From DAOUBA01 sp034432855 (GTDB taxonomy: Bacteria > Chloroflexota > Anaerolineae > B4-G1), in contig DAOUBA010000029.1 of the NCBI GenBank assembly GCA_034432855.1, positions 1-33,656 of the forward strand: DNA of 33,656 nt, written 5' to 3'. How positions within the stretch are numbered: the stretch's first letter is position 1; each line of letters begins with the position of its first letter. Positions 23,223-32,963 of the stretch are shown here, piece after piece. The position numbers and the translations under genes are program-made. The notes below the pieces were generated by a model. That model had not been told where the DNA came from. It ran no database searches and saw only the letters and a list, made by a program, of their open reading frames with translations.

Positions 23223-26200
23223 ATGCCTCAGACTCCGCCCGATCAGGCCAAGCCCCTTCACCTGGAAAGTCTGGCTCGCCAAGTGGCCGAGCGCCACGCG
23301 ACTGCAGCTCGTCCCCCATGCCGGCCCACGCTTCTCGACCGCCTTCCCGGGCAAGAAGCGGCTCTGCGCGCCGCTTACCGCTACTTTGCCGAGGCAACCG
23401 AAGCTCAGGTGGTAACCTCCTACGCAGCGGAATGGCTGCTCGACAACTTTTACGTGATCGAGCAGACGCTGCGCGAGGTGCGCCAGGACATGCCGCCGCG
23501 CTACTACCGGCAGTTACCCCAATTGAGTACGTCTCCCTGGGAAGGTTATCCGCGCATCTATGCTGTGGCGCGGGAACTGATCGCCCATTGTGAACAACGT
23601 CTCGATATTGATCGGGTCACGCGCTTCGCGCGCGCCTATCAGCAGGTCGCTCCGCTGACGATAGGCGAACTCTGGGCGTTGCCGACCATGCTGCGCCTGG
23701 CCGTCCTGGAGAATCTTGCCCAGGCAGTGACCCGCCTCATAAGACAGCCTTATGAGGGTGAGGAACTCTCCACCGCACAGCCAGTACCCCGCGAATTGGC
23801 CGACGAGATGGTCGTTGCCAACTGCATCCTCAGCCTTCGCATGCTGGCGGCCCAGGACTGGAAAGAGTTCTTCGAGAGCGTCAGTCTGGTGGAGCAGGTT
23901 ATGCGCGGCGACCCGGCGGGCATCTATGCCCGCATGGATTTCGAGACGCGCAACCGCTATCGCGGCGCCATCGAGAGCCTGGCCCTGGCGTCGGGGCGCG
24001 ATGAGGAAGAGATCGCCCGTGAGGCCATTCGTTTGGCCGAAGAGGCCCAATCCACCAACTCCCAATCTACCAACTCCCAATCTACCAACTCCCAACCTGC
24101 CAGCCGTACCACCCATGTCGGCTATTACCTCATAGACAAGGGGCGCGCCCAACTCGAAGCTCGCCTGGGCTACCGTCCCCCTCTGCGCGAGCGGTTCTCG
24201 CGCTGGCTGCTGGGCTATCCAACTCTGGTCTACCTGGGCAGTATCACCCTGCTCACCCTGGCCCTCGTGTGCGGCCTGGTTGGTTACGCGGCTGTGGCGG
24301 GCGGAACGCCGATGCAATGGATCTTGGTGGGCCTGCTCGCTGCCTTGCCTGCTTCGGCATTGACCATCACCCTGGTCAACTGGCTTGTCACCCAACTCGT
24401 GCCGCCGCGCTTGTTGCCCTGCCTGGACTTGCAGGAGGGCATTCCACCCGATTGTTGTGCCATGGTCGTCATCCCCGCGATGCTTACGAGTGCTGCCGAG
24501 GTGCAGTCGTTGTTGGAGCAATTGGAATTGCACTACTTGAGCAATGCTGACCCGCACCTGTACTTTGCACTCCTGGCCGATCTTGGCGACGCGCCGCAGA
24601 AGCACATGCCCGGGGATGATGCGCTGATCGAGCAGGCCGGAGCCGGCATCCAGGCGCTCAACAGGAAGTACGGTCAACAGGACGTTGGTCCCTTCTACCT
24701 GTTTGCCCGTGAGCGGGAGTGGAACCCTTCCGAGGGGTACTGGATGGGCTGGGAGCGCAAGCGGGGCAAGTTGGCCGAGTTCAACCGGCTGCTCGCCGGT
24801 CAGGAGACCTCCTTCAACGTGAGGGTGGGTGACCTCGAAGCCCTACCGCCGATCCGTTACGTCATCACGCTGGATGCGGATACTGTGATGCCTCGCGGAA
24901 GTGCGCGCCGCCTAGTCGCCACGTTGGCGCATCCACTCAACCGCGCCGAATTCGATCCCGGGACGGGGACCGTGATCGCCGGGTACACTGTACTTCAGCC
25001 CCGTGTGGAAGTCCTGCCCACCAGCGCTGCCCAATCGTTGTTCGCGCGCATATTCTCCCAGGATAGCGGTGTGGACCTGTACACGCGGGCCGTCTCCGAC
25101 GTCTACCAGGACCTGTTCGGCGAGGGCATCTATGCCGGCAAGGGCATTTATGACGTGGCGGCATTCGAGCGCAGTCTGGCCGGACGGGTGCCTGAGAACG
25201 CGTTGCTCAGCCACGACCTGTTCGAGGGTATCCACGGACGCGCCGGTTTGGTCACCGATGTGGTCCTGTTCGAGGATTACCCGGCCCACTATCTCGCCCA
25301 CATGCACCGGCTGCACCGCTGGGTGCGCGGCGACTGGCAATTGCTGCCGTGGCTGTTGCCCTGGGTGCCATGCGCCGATGGCAGCAAAAGGCGCAACGAC
25401 CTTTCGGTGATCGATCGCTGGAAGATCGTGGACAACTTGCGCCGTAGCCTGCTTCTGCCGGTATTGCTGGTGTTCCTGATCGCCGGTTGGCTGTGGTTGC
25501 CGGGCCCGCCGTTGGTCTGGACGCTGGTCGCCTTGTTCGCCCTGGCCGGGCCGCCTGTCGTTCACCTGGCAGACTTGTTGAAGCGCGTGATACGGGGGGG
25601 CTCGTTGGCCGCAGGTGTGCTGCCGTTGTGGATGACTGTTCTCCGGTGGCTGCTCTCGCTCGCGTTTCTTCTTTACGAGTCGCTGATTATGATGGACGCC
25701 ATCGGGGCCACGCTCGTCCGCCTGATCTTTACCCGCCGGAAGTTGCTGCAGTGGGCCACGGCGGCGCACACGATTCGCCTGTTCGGAAAGGAGACGAGAT
25801 TGGGGCTGCTCTGGCGCAAGATGGGCAGCACCTCGCTCATCGCTCTGGGGTTGACGTGGTTGGTGTACCTGTTCGACCAGCGGGCGTTCGTCGTCGCTGC
25901 GCCGCTCCTGTTCGTATGGATCACCTCCCCCTACCTGGCCTACTGGATCAGCCAGCCGGTCGTGCGCCGCGAAGCCCCGCTTTCTGGCGAACAGCAGCGG
26001 CGATTGCGTCGTCTGGCGCGGCGCACCTGGCTTTATTTCGAGCAATTCGTGGGCCCAGACGACCGCTGGCTGCCCCCTGACCATTTTCAGGAAGACCCGC
26101 TGGGGCTCGTCGCCCACCGCACTTCGCCCACCAACGTCGGCCTGTACCTGCTCTCCGTGCTGGCGGCCTGCGATTTGGGTTACGTTGGCCCCCTGGAATT

Positions 26201-29200
26201 GGTCTTGCGCCTGCGCCCGGCGTTCGAGAGCATTGGTCAGTTGGAGCACTATCGCGGCCACCTGCTGAACTGGTACGATACCCGTGATCTGAAGCCTTTG
26301 CCGCCGCGTTACGTCTCCACCGTGGATAGCGGCAACCTGGCGGCCTGCCTGCTCGTCCTCAAACACGGATGTGAGGAACTGCGCCGGGCCCCCGTGCTGG
26401 GCTGGCAGCGCTGGCAGGGGTTGCTCGATACGCTGGGTGTGCTGGCCGAGATCGTGGAATCTCTGGAGCAGCCGGCCCTCGAACCGGTGGTGATCCCGTT
26501 GCTGGCTCACCTGGAGCACATCCACGGGCATATCGAGGCGAGGCGGAATGAACCCTCGATCTGGGCCGCGCTGTTGGCGGAGTTGGGCTCGGAGGCGTGG
26601 CAGGAACTGGAGCATCACCTGATCGCGCTGGTCGAGGCCGGCGCGCGCACCCTCGACGCTGCCGTCCTGCGCGACTTGCGTATCTGGGCCGAGCGAGTCT
26701 CGTATCACCTGCTCAGCATGCAGAGCGAGATGGATATGCTGTTGCCCTGGCTATTGCCGCTGAGCCAGCCGCCGGCGCTCTTTGCCCGGCCGGAGACCGA
26801 CCCTACCCTTGTCGCAGCCTGGCGGGCATTGGTGGCTGCTCTGCCGGCCATGCCCCCGCTTGATGAAATACCCGATGTCTGCCGGGCGGCTCAGACACAT
26901 CTGACGCAATTGCAGAACCTGCTCGCCGGTGACGCCGGTTCTGGCAGTGTACCGGAATCGGACTCTACCGAATTGGTGCAAGAGGCCCGCGACTGGTGCG
27001 CGTATCTATCACGCGAGTTGCTCTCTGCTCGCCTGGCTGCCGAGAGCCTGCTGATCGGCCTTCGGGACCTGAGCACACAGGCGGAAGAGTGCTTTCGCGC
27101 CATGGACTTTCAGTTTCTGTTCGATCCCCACCGGCAGGTGTTCCACATCGGCTACAACGTGGAGAGCGAGGCGCTGGACGAGAACCACTACGATCTGCTG
27201 GCTTCGGAGGCGCGTATCGCCAGCCTGATCGCTATCGCTAAAGGTGATGTCCCCCAGAGCCATTGGCTGTACCTGGGACGCCCGGTAACCCAGGTGGACG
27301 GTATGCGGGCGCTGCTCTCCTGGAACGGGACGATGTTCGAGTATTTCATGCCGAGCCTGTGGACGCGGCATTACGCAGGTTCGCTTCTGGAGCAGAGTTG
27401 CCGCGCGGCTGTGCGGTGTCAGATTGCCTACGCCCGCCAGAAAGGTGTCCCGTGGGGGATCTCAGAGTCGGGCTACTATCGCTTCGACGCCGGGATGCAC
27501 TACCAGTATCGCGGCTTCGGTGTGCCGGGGCTGGGTTTCCGACGCGGCCTGGCCGAAGACCTCGTCATTGCGCCTTATGCTTCGCTTCTCGCCCTCTCGC
27601 TCGTCCCCCGCGACGTGATGCAGAACATCGAGCGGCTCATCGAACTGGGGATGCTCGGGCGCTACGGCTTCTACGAAGCGGTGGATTATACCCGTTCCCG
27701 GCTGCCCGCCGACCAGCAAAGTGCCATCGTGCGCTCGTTTATGGTGCACCATCAGAGCATGATCCTGCTCTCGCTGGACAACCGTCTCCGGAACGAGCCG
27801 ATTGTGCGCCGCTTCCACGCCGACCCACGTGTGCAGAGCGTCGAACTGCTGCTGCACGAGCAAATCCCGCATGGGCTGCCGCTCGAACATCCCCACCCGG
27901 AGGAGGTGCGTCCCGTCCGTCGGCCACAGCCTCAGGTGGTCGTCGCGCCCTGGCGTGTGCCGGTAGATGCGCCGCTGCCCCAGGTGCACGTGCTCTCCAA
28001 TGGGCGCTATCGCGTGGTCATCACGAACGCTGGCGCCGGGTACAGTGCCTGGCGCGAGATAGATCTCACCCGCTGGCGTGCCGACACCGCGCTCGATGAC
28101 TGGGGGACGTGGATCTACATCCGAGATTGTGAGAGTGGTGCCCTCTGGTCGGCCAGCCGCCAGCCCGTGGGCGGCCCGCCGCAGAACTATGGGGTGGTCT
28201 TTTATCCCCACATGGCCGTGTTCCGCTGCCATGCCCACGACATATCCTTGCGCATGGAGGTCACCGTCCCGCCGGACGACGACGTGGAAATCCGCCGCGT
28301 CACGTTGACCAATCTCGACGGTTGCTCCCGTCGGTTGGCATTGACCAGTTACGGCGAGGTGGTGCTGGCCCCACAAACTGCCGATGGGCGCCATCCGGCG
28401 TTCAACAAGTTCTTCATCGAGAGCACTTATCTGCCCGAGATCGGCGGCCTGTTGTTCCGCCGCCGTCCCCGCTCGGCAGAGGAGGAGCCGATCTACCTGG
28501 TGCACTCGTTGGTGATGGAGGACGAGGGGGTGCGCACCGGCGCCCACGAGAACGACCGCGCGCGCTTCTTGGGGCGATGCCGGACGGCGCGTTCCCCGGT
28601 GGCCCTGGAGAAACCGGGGCTGCTCTCGGCATACCATCACCCGGCGCCGATCTGCGAGGCCGAGCCGGCTGAAGGGCAGCCCCTCCACGCAGCCGTCGCC
28701 ACGCTCGATCCACTGATGTCCCTCGGGCAGGAGATCGAATTGGCGCCGCACGCGACGGTACAGGTGGCTTATGTCACGCTCGCGGCCCGCTCACGCGAGG
28801 AGGCGCTGTCGCTGGCCTGTCGCTACCAATCCTGGCCGCGCATCGCGCGGGCCTTCGAGCGCGCCCGCTCGCAGAGCGAACTCGATCTGCGCCGCCTCAA
28901 CCTGCCCACGCCGCAGTTGGAGCGCGTCGAGCAGTTGCTCTCTGTGCTCCTATACCCGCACGCCGCTCTGCGCGCCGATCCTGCGACATTGGCAGCTAAC
29001 AGCAAGGGACAATCAGGATTGTGGGCCTACGCGATCTCCGGTGATTACCCGATCCTGCTGGTACGCGTCGGCCAGCAGGATCACCTGGAACTGGTGCGCG
29101 AATTACTCCAGGCTCACGCCTACTGGCGCAACCGGGGACTCAAGATTGACCTCGTCATCCTCAACGAGCGGGACACCGGCTACGATCAGGAGATGCAGGG

Positions 29201-31871
29201 TCAACTGTATCGGTTGCTGGCCCACACCGGTAGCGATGCCTGGTTGAACCAGCGCGGCGGGGTTTTTATTCTGCGCGCCGACCTGATGGGCCGGGCCGAC
29301 CTCACGCTGCTCGAGACCGCCGCCCGGGCCATCCTGGACGGTAAGAAGGGCCGCCTTGCCGGGCAGGTGGGCGCCTTGCGCGAAAGCCCTGCCCCTCTCC
29401 CGCGCTTTGTTCCCACCCTGCCCAACCCGGAGGACGTGGAGCGGACGCCGCCGCTTGTCCGGCCCAGCGCTCTGCTCTTCGATAACGGGCTGGGCGGCTT
29501 TAGCACGGATGGGCGCGAGTATGTGATATATCTCGAGCCGGGGCAGCATACCCCTGCTCCCTGGATCAACGTCGTCGCCAATCCCGACTTTGGCTGTACG
29601 GTCTCCGAGTCCGGCCTGGGTTACACCTGGGCAGGGAATAGCGGCGAGAATCGCCTGACCCCCTGGCGCAACGATCCGGTGAGCGACATGCCCGGCGAGG
29701 CGCTGTATTTGCGCGACGAGGAAACGGCGCTCATCTGGTCTCCCACACCGCTGCCTGCACCCGGCCCGGGCCCTTATCGGATTCGCCACGGTGCCGGCTA
29801 CTCCATCTTCGAGCACCATTGTCACAGCCTCGAGCAGCAGCTGCGCCTCTTCGTCGTTCCTGATGCGCCGGTCAAGGTGATCTATCTCCGGCTGGAGAAC
29901 ACCTGGCAACGTCCCCGGCGGATTACCGCCACCTTCTACGCCGAGTGGGTGTTGGGCGTCACGCGCGACATAACCCAGCAGTACATCGTGCCCGAGTTCG
30001 ATAGGGTCAGCGGGGCGCTCCTGGCACGCAATCCCTACAATGAGGAGTTCGGCGAGTGCGTGGCCTTCGTCACCGCCGGCGAAGAGCCTCATGGCCTCAC
30101 CGCCGACCGCATCGAGTTCCTGGGACGGGAGGGAAGCATGGCGCAGCCGGCGGCGCTCGAGCGCATTGGGCTGGCCGGCGCGGTGCGGGCCGGTCTCGAT
30201 CCGTGCGCGGTATACCAGGTACACCTCGATTTGCCTGCCGGCGAGACACGAGAGCTCTATTTCATCCTGGGGCAGGGCGCAAACCGCGAAGAGGCCCTTG
30301 CCCTGGTCAGGCGGTATCGCGACCCCGCTCGGATCGAGGCAGCCTGGCGTGCAGTTGGCGAGTTTTGGGAGGGCCTCCTGACCACCGTCACTGTGCATAC
30401 GCCCGATCCGGCGATGGATCTGTTGCTCAACCGCTGGCTGCTCTACCAGACGCTCGCCTGCCGCATCTGGGGACGTTCCGCGCTCTACCAGTCGTCCGGC
30501 GCGTTCGGTTTTCGCGATCAGTTGCAAGACGTGATGGCGCTCGTGCACGTCGCGCCCGAAATCGTGCGCAAGCATATCCTGGAGGCGGCCTGTCATCAGT
30601 TTGCAGAAGGGGACGTGTTGCACTGGTGGCACCCGCCATCGGGGCGTGGCGTCCGTACCCGTTGCTCCGACGACCTGCTGTGGCTGCCCTTCGTCACCGC
30701 TCACTACGTCAACACGACCGGCGACGAGTCGATCCTGAGCGAGGTTGTGCCGTTTTTGATCGGCGATCCTTTGGCACCGGAGGAGGTGGAGCGGTATGGG
30801 CATTACGGGGTGAGCAAGGAGGCCGGTTCGTTGTACGAACACTGTTGCCGGGCGCTAGAGCGCGGGATGACAGCCGGGCCCCATGGCCTGCCCTTGATCG
30901 GTAGCGGCGACTGGAACGATGGGCTGAACCGGGTGGGCATAGGCGGCAGAGGCGAGAGCGTCTGGCTGGGCTGGTTTCTGCACGCCACCCTGGAACGGTT
31001 CGTCCCTATCTGCGAGCGGTTGGGTGACGAGAAGACGGCTGCGCTGTATCGGCAGAAAGTCGCGGCGTTGCGCCAGGCGCTGGAGGAGCATGCCTGGGAT
31101 TGGGGCTGGTATCGCCGTGGTTACTACGACGACGGCACGCCCCTGGGCTCGTCGGAGAGCGACGAGTGCCAGATTGATTCGATTGCCCAGTCTTGGGCTG
31201 TCCTCTCGGGCGCGGCCGAGCCGCAACGCGCCGCACGCGCAATGCAGGCTGTTGCCAGCCGGCTCGTGCGTCGCAATGACAGGCTCGTGTTGCTCTTCGC
31301 TCCTCCGTTCGACAAGACCGAGCGCGACCCCGGCTATGTCAAGGGCTACCCGCCGGGGGTCCGTGAGAACGGCGCTCAGTACACGCACGCGGCGTTGTGG
31401 GTTGCCTGGGCCTTTGCCGAGATGGGGGATGGCGATCGTGCCGAGGCACTGTTTCGCCTGCTCAACCCTATCTATCGCGCCGATACGCCAGCCAGAGTTG
31501 CCCGCTATCGGGTGGAGCCTTACGTCGTGGCGGCGGACGTCTACAGCGTGCCGCCGCACGTCGGGCGCGGCGGTTGGAGCTGGTACACCGGCTCCGCCGG
31601 CTGGATGTATCGCCTGGGGCTGGAGGCCATACTGGGCGTGCACAGGGTGGGGCGGGTGCTGCGGATCGAGCCGTGCATCCCCAAGCGCTGGCCGGGCTAC
31701 GAGGTGACCTACCGCGACGGCGCAACCATCTACCACATCCAGGTGGAGAATCCTGACGGCGTCAATCGCGGTGTCCGGCAGGTGACGTTGGACGGCGAGG
31801 TGCTGCCTGAGGCGGAGATTCCGCTTACGGGCGACGGGCAGCGGCACGAGGTGCGGGTGGTGATGGGATAG
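23223..31871 (+). CDS. ndvB: Cyclic beta-1,2-glucan synthase-like protein (GT84-GH94, NdvB family)
   Basis: This 2882-residue protein has the length and order of NdvB/Cgs. An N-terminal NdvB region (about 35-275) is followed by a first membrane pair (about 330-396). The GT-A-like GT84 domain carries D551-A-D553 in ITLDADTVMP and HRWVRGDWQ near 697. More membrane helices lie at about 736-910. The glycoamylase-like domain (about 1305-1525) includes GISESGYYRF and FGVPGLGF. Two GH94-type carbohydrate-binding beta domains begin near 1585 and 2083. The C-terminal GH94 catalytic domain (about 2398-2870) includes GSGDWNDGLN, whose aspartates (2563, 2566) contain the catalytic acid. In proteobacteria this enzyme makes, lengthens, trims and cyclises periplasmic beta-1,2-glucan from UDP-glucose. 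Its presence in a presumed Chloroflexota genome suggests an equivalent glucan, which is inference. Residues 277-291 are three STNSQ repeats. Confidence 0.93.
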   Translation: MPQTPPDQAKPLHLESLARQVAERHATAARPPCRPTLLDRLPGQEAALRAAYRYFAEATEAQVVTSYAAEWLLDNFYVIEQTLREVRQDMPPRYYRQLPQLSTSPWEGYPRIYAVARELIAHCEQRLDIDRVTRFARAYQQVAPLTIGELWALPTMLRLAVLENLAQAVTRLIRQPYEGEELSTAQPVPRELADEMVVANCILSLRMLAAQDWKEFFESVSLVEQVMRGDPAGIYARMDFETRNRYRGAIESLALASGRDEEEIAREAIRLAEEAQSTNSQSTNSQSTNSQPASRTTHVGYYLIDKGRAQLEARLGYRPPLRERFSRWLLGYPTLVYLGSITLLTLALVCGLVGYAAVAGGTPMQWILVGLLAALPASALTITLVNWLVTQLVPPRLLPCLDLQEGIPPDCCAMVVIPAMLTSAAEVQSLLEQLELHYLSNADPHLYFALLADLGDAPQKHMPGDDALIEQAGAGIQALNRKYGQQDVGPFYLFAREREWNPSEGYWMGWERKRGKLAEFNRLLAGQETSFNVRVGDLEALPPIRYVITLDADTVMPRGSARRLVATLAHPLNRAEFDPGTGTVIAGYTVLQPRVEVLPTSAAQSLFARIFSQDSGVDLYTRAVSDVYQDLFGEGIYAGKGIYDVAAFERSLAGRVPENALLSHDLFEGIHGRAGLVTDVVLFEDYPAHYLAHMHRLHRWVRGDWQLLPWLLPWVPCADGSKRRNDLSVIDRWKIVDNLRRSLLLPVLLVFLIAGWLWLPGPPLVWTLVALFALAGPPVVHLADLLKRVIRGGSLAAGVLPLWMTVLRWLLSLAFLLYESLIMMDAIGATLVRLIFTRRKLLQWATAAHTIRLFGKETRLGLLWRKMGSTSLIALGLTWLVYLFDQRAFVVAAPLLFVWITSPYLAYWISQPVVRREAPLSGEQQRRLRRLARRTWLYFEQFVGPDDRWLPPDHFQEDPLGLVAHRTSPTNVGLYLLSVLAACDLGYVGPLELVLRLRPAFESIGQLEHYRGHLLNWYDTRDLKPLPPRYVSTVDSGNLAACLLVLKHGCEELRRAPVLGWQRWQGLLDTLGVLAEIVESLEQPALEPVVIPLLAHLEHIHGHIEARRNEPSIWAALLAELGSEAWQELEHHLIALVEAGARTLDAAVLRDLRIWAERVSYHLLSMQSEMDMLLPWLLPLSQPPALFARPETDPTLVAAWRALVAALPAMPPLDEIPDVCRAAQTHLTQLQNLLAGDAGSGSVPESDSTELVQEARDWCAYLSRELLSARLAAESLLIGLRDLSTQAEECFRAMDFQFLFDPHRQVFHIGYNVESEALDENHYDLLASEARIASLIAIAKGDVPQSHWLYLGRPVTQVDGMRALLSWNGTMFEYFMPSLWTRHYAGSLLEQSCRAAVRCQIAYARQKGVPWGISESGYYRFDAGMHYQYRGFGVPGLGFRRGLAEDLVIAPYASLLALSLVPRDVMQNIERLIELGMLGRYGFYEAVDYTRSRLPADQQSAIVRSFMVHHQSMILLSLDNRLRNEPIVRRFHADPRVQSVELLLHEQIPHGLPLEHPHPEEVRPVRRPQPQVVVAPWRVPVDAPLPQVHVLSNGRYRVVITNAGAGYSAWREIDLTRWRADTALDDWGTWIYIRDCESGALWSASRQPVGGPPQNYGVVFYPHMAVFRCHAHDISLRMEVTVPPDDDVEIRRVTLTNLDGCSRRLALTSYGEVVLAPQTADGRHPAFNKFFIESTYLPEIGGLLFRRRPRSAEEEPIYLVHSLVMEDEGVRTGAHENDRARFLGRCRTARSPVALEKPGLLSAYHHPAPICEAEPAEGQPLHAAVATLDPLMSLGQEIELAPHATVQVAYVTLAARSREEALSLACRYQSWPRIARAFERARSQSELDLRRLNLPTPQLERVEQLLSVLLYPHAALRADPATLAANSKGQSGLWAYAISGDYPILLVRVGQQDHLELVRELLQAHAYWRNRGLKIDLVILNERDTGYDQEMQGQLYRLLAHTGSDAWLNQRGGVFILRADLMGRADLTLLETAARAILDGKKGRLAGQVGALRESPAPLPRFVPTLPNPEDVERTPPLVRPSALLFDNGLGGFSTDGREYVIYLEPGQHTPAPWINVVANPDFGCTVSESGLGYTWAGNSGENRLTPWRNDPVSDMPGEALYLRDEETALIWSPTPLPAPGPGPYRIRHGAGYSIFEHHCHSLEQQLRLFVVPDAPVKVIYLRLENTWQRPRRITATFYAEWVLGVTRDITQQYIVPEFDRVSGALLARNPYNEEFGECVAFVTAGEEPHGLTADRIEFLGREGSMAQPAALERIGLAGAVRAGLDPCAVYQVHLDLPAGETRELYFILGQGANREEALALVRRYRDPARIEAAWRAVGEFWEGLLTTVTVHTPDPAMDLLLNRWLLYQTLACRIWGRSALYQSSGAFGFRDQLQDVMALVHVAPEIVRKHILEAACHQFAEGDVLHWWHPPSGRGVRTRCSDDLLWLPFVTAHYVNTTGDESILSEVVPFLIGDPLAPEEVERYGHYGVSKEAGSLYEHCCRALERGMTAGPHGLPLIGSGDWNDGLNRVGIGGRGESVWLGWFLHATLERFVPICERLGDEKTAALYRQKVAALRQALEEHAWDWGWYRRGYYDDGTPLGSSESDECQIDSIAQSWAVLSGAAEPQRAARAMQAVASRLVRRNDRLVLLFAPPFDKTERDPGYVKGYPPGVRENGAQYTHAALWVAWAFAEMGDGDRAEALFRLLNPIYRADTPARVARYRVEPYVVAADVYSVPPHVGRGGWSWYTGSAGWMYRLGLEAILGVHRVGRVLRIEPCIPKRWPGYEVTYRDGATIYHIQVENPDGVNRGVRQVTLDGEVLPEAEIPLTGDGQRHEVRVVMG
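24051..24095 (+). repeat. Three 15-bp tandem repeats within ndvB
   Basis: Three consecutive units of TC(C/T)ACCAACTCCCAA encode STNSQ three times (residues 277-291), between the N-terminal domain and the first membrane pair. The unit length keeps the frame. The likely effect is a longer flexible linker. Confidence 0.9.
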
Positions 31872-31886
31872 TCATGTGAACGTGCA

Positions 31887-31915
31887 TTGCGCCTGGGGTG
31901 CGTTCCGAGTATAAT
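31887..31915 (+). promoter_or_regulatory. Candidate promoter of the toxin-antitoxin pair
   Basis: A perfect TATAAT (31910-31915) lies 17 bases after TTGCGC (31887-31892). The start point would be near 31922, followed by GGGAGGAG as ribosome binding site before the ATG at 31948. Confidence 0.6.
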
Positions 31916-31947
31916 CGGGGCGTGACGGTGATTGGGAGGAGTGTGAG

Positions 31948-32274
31948 ATGAACTGGACTACTGACACGTCGGCTACGAATAACCCCATCGCCAGCCGCTT
32001 GATTGAGCGGTGGGCGCCGCAACTGGCCGAATTGCCCGAGGAAGACTGGCCGCTGGTGCTTGATTTTGTCGAGCATCTGAAGCGGCGACGGGAGATGCTG
32101 CGGCGGAAGGCGTTGGTCGCCGAAATCCGGGCCGAGGCGCGGCGACGGGCCAGGGAGTTGGAATCTGTACCGCGCGAAGAAATTGTCGCGCGCTTTGCTC
32201 AGTTGATCGAACAAGTTTGCCAAACTGCCATTGCCAGGGGCACGGCGATCACAGGGGATTGGGAAGGTGACTGA
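31948..32274 (+). CDS. Putative antitoxin of a type II toxin-antitoxin pair (DUF2281-like)
   Basis: This 108-residue, charged and mostly helical protein contains LPEEDWPLVLDFVEHLKRRRE (about 28-48), the pattern seen in DUF2281-type and related small antitoxins. It continues with a long basic helix of the RAEARRRARELE type. No HTH or ribbon-helix-helix domain is obvious, so DNA binding is not proven. It has its own promoter and a strong ribosome binding site, and overlaps the PIN gene by 8 bases. That coupling and the order antitoxin-toxin are the main reasons for the call. Confidence 0.6.
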   Translation: MNWTTDTSATNNPIASRLIERWAPQLAELPEEDWPLVLDFVEHLKRRREMLRRKALVAEIRAEARRRARELESVPREEIVARFAQLIEQVCQTAIARGTAITGDWEGD

Positions 32275-32722
32275 ACGGCTCCGAGTGGTGTTCGACACGA
32301 ATGTCTTCGTTTCGGCTGCCCTCAGTCAGAATCCAACCAGTCCCACTCGGGAACTCTTTCGCCACTGGCTGGCAGGCGAATTTGTGTTGTTGTTCAGCCA
32401 GGCCCTGGCTGACGAGGTGATCGAGAAGCTCCTGGAACACCAGATTGATGCGGACCAGATTGCCGAACTGATCGCCCACTTGGAGCGGATTGCCGAATGG
32501 GTAGAAGTGTCTGCCAAAGACGTCCGGCCGGTGATTGCTGCCGATCCCGACGACGATGATGTGGTCCTGGCTTGCGCCGTCGCCGGCCAGGCGGACTACT
32601 TGGTGACTTATGACCCCCACTTTGACGTGTTGGGCGGTGTATATCAAGGCGTCAGGATCGTGAAGGCTTTGCCCTTCTTGTGGGCCGTGCGCGGGGGTCC
32701 TCATCCGGTGAAAGGCGAATAA
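32267..32722 (+). CDS. PIN-domain toxin/ribonuclease (COG1569-type)
   Basis: This 151-residue protein starts with GTG at 32267, overlapping the upstream stop. The PIN active site acidic residues are visible: D10 in VVFDTNVF, E50 in LADEV, the DPDDDD cluster (93-98) and D116 in LVTYDPHF. The form DPDD...AGQADYLVT is typical of the PIN_3/COG1569 putative toxins. These are Mg-dependent endoribonucleases in VapC-like systems; the target RNA is unknown. An in-frame longer start at 32231 lies inside the antitoxin gene and lacks support. Alternative roles, such as an orphan PIN nuclease, remain possible. Confidence 0.82.
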   Translation: MTERLRVVFDTNVFVSAALSQNPTSPTRELFRHWLAGEFVLLFSQALADEVIEKLLEHQIDADQIAELIAHLERIAEWVEVSAKDVRPVIAADPDDDDVVLACAVAGQADYLVTYDPHFDVLGGVYQGVRIVKALPFLWAVRGGPHPVKGE

Positions 32723-32927
32723 GAGGCTACCGGCGTCTCCCCGCGTGAGCGGCTCTTCCAGCGGCTGATGGTCGAGATGCAGGCCGCATGGAAGATGCTC
32801 TGGCGCGCGCCCTCGGCCCAGATGATCGGCGCTTCATCTTGTGTCCCCCGACTTAATGCGCCCGAGGTGGAGAATTGCAGAGCCGTCCATCGTGTCCAAC
32901 CCCCTGAGCATAAAGGGAGGAGTTGAG

Positions 32928-32963
32928 ATGTCGCTTGAGGCAATATGTGGAGGAGCCAGATGA
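32928..32963 (+). CDS. 11-codon mini-ORF coupled to the FAD-subunit-like gene
   Basis: ATG at 32928 follows a near-perfect ribosome binding site (GGGAGGAG) and reads MSLEAICGGAR before TGA at 32961-32963. The stop overlaps the next ATG (32960) as ATGA. It could be a leader peptide for translational coupling, or the remnant start of a lost gene. It is too short for family assignment. Confidence 0.35.
   Translation: MSLEAICGGAR

Noticed and set aside
24912..26708. 598-residue ORF on the minus strand inside ndvB
   Set aside because: It is antisense to a clearly conserved protein, rich in Arg/Gln/His, has no domain, and is a typical shadow of GC-rich coding DNA.
29103..30842. 579-residue ORF on the minus strand inside ndvB
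   Set aside because: It is antisense to the GH94 region and has no family-like sequence.
32723..32927. Stop-free stretch ERLFQRLMVEMQAAWKML in the frame after the PIN gene
   Set aside because: It has no start codon, is short, and matches no family I know; it may be remnant coding DNA but cannot be supported.
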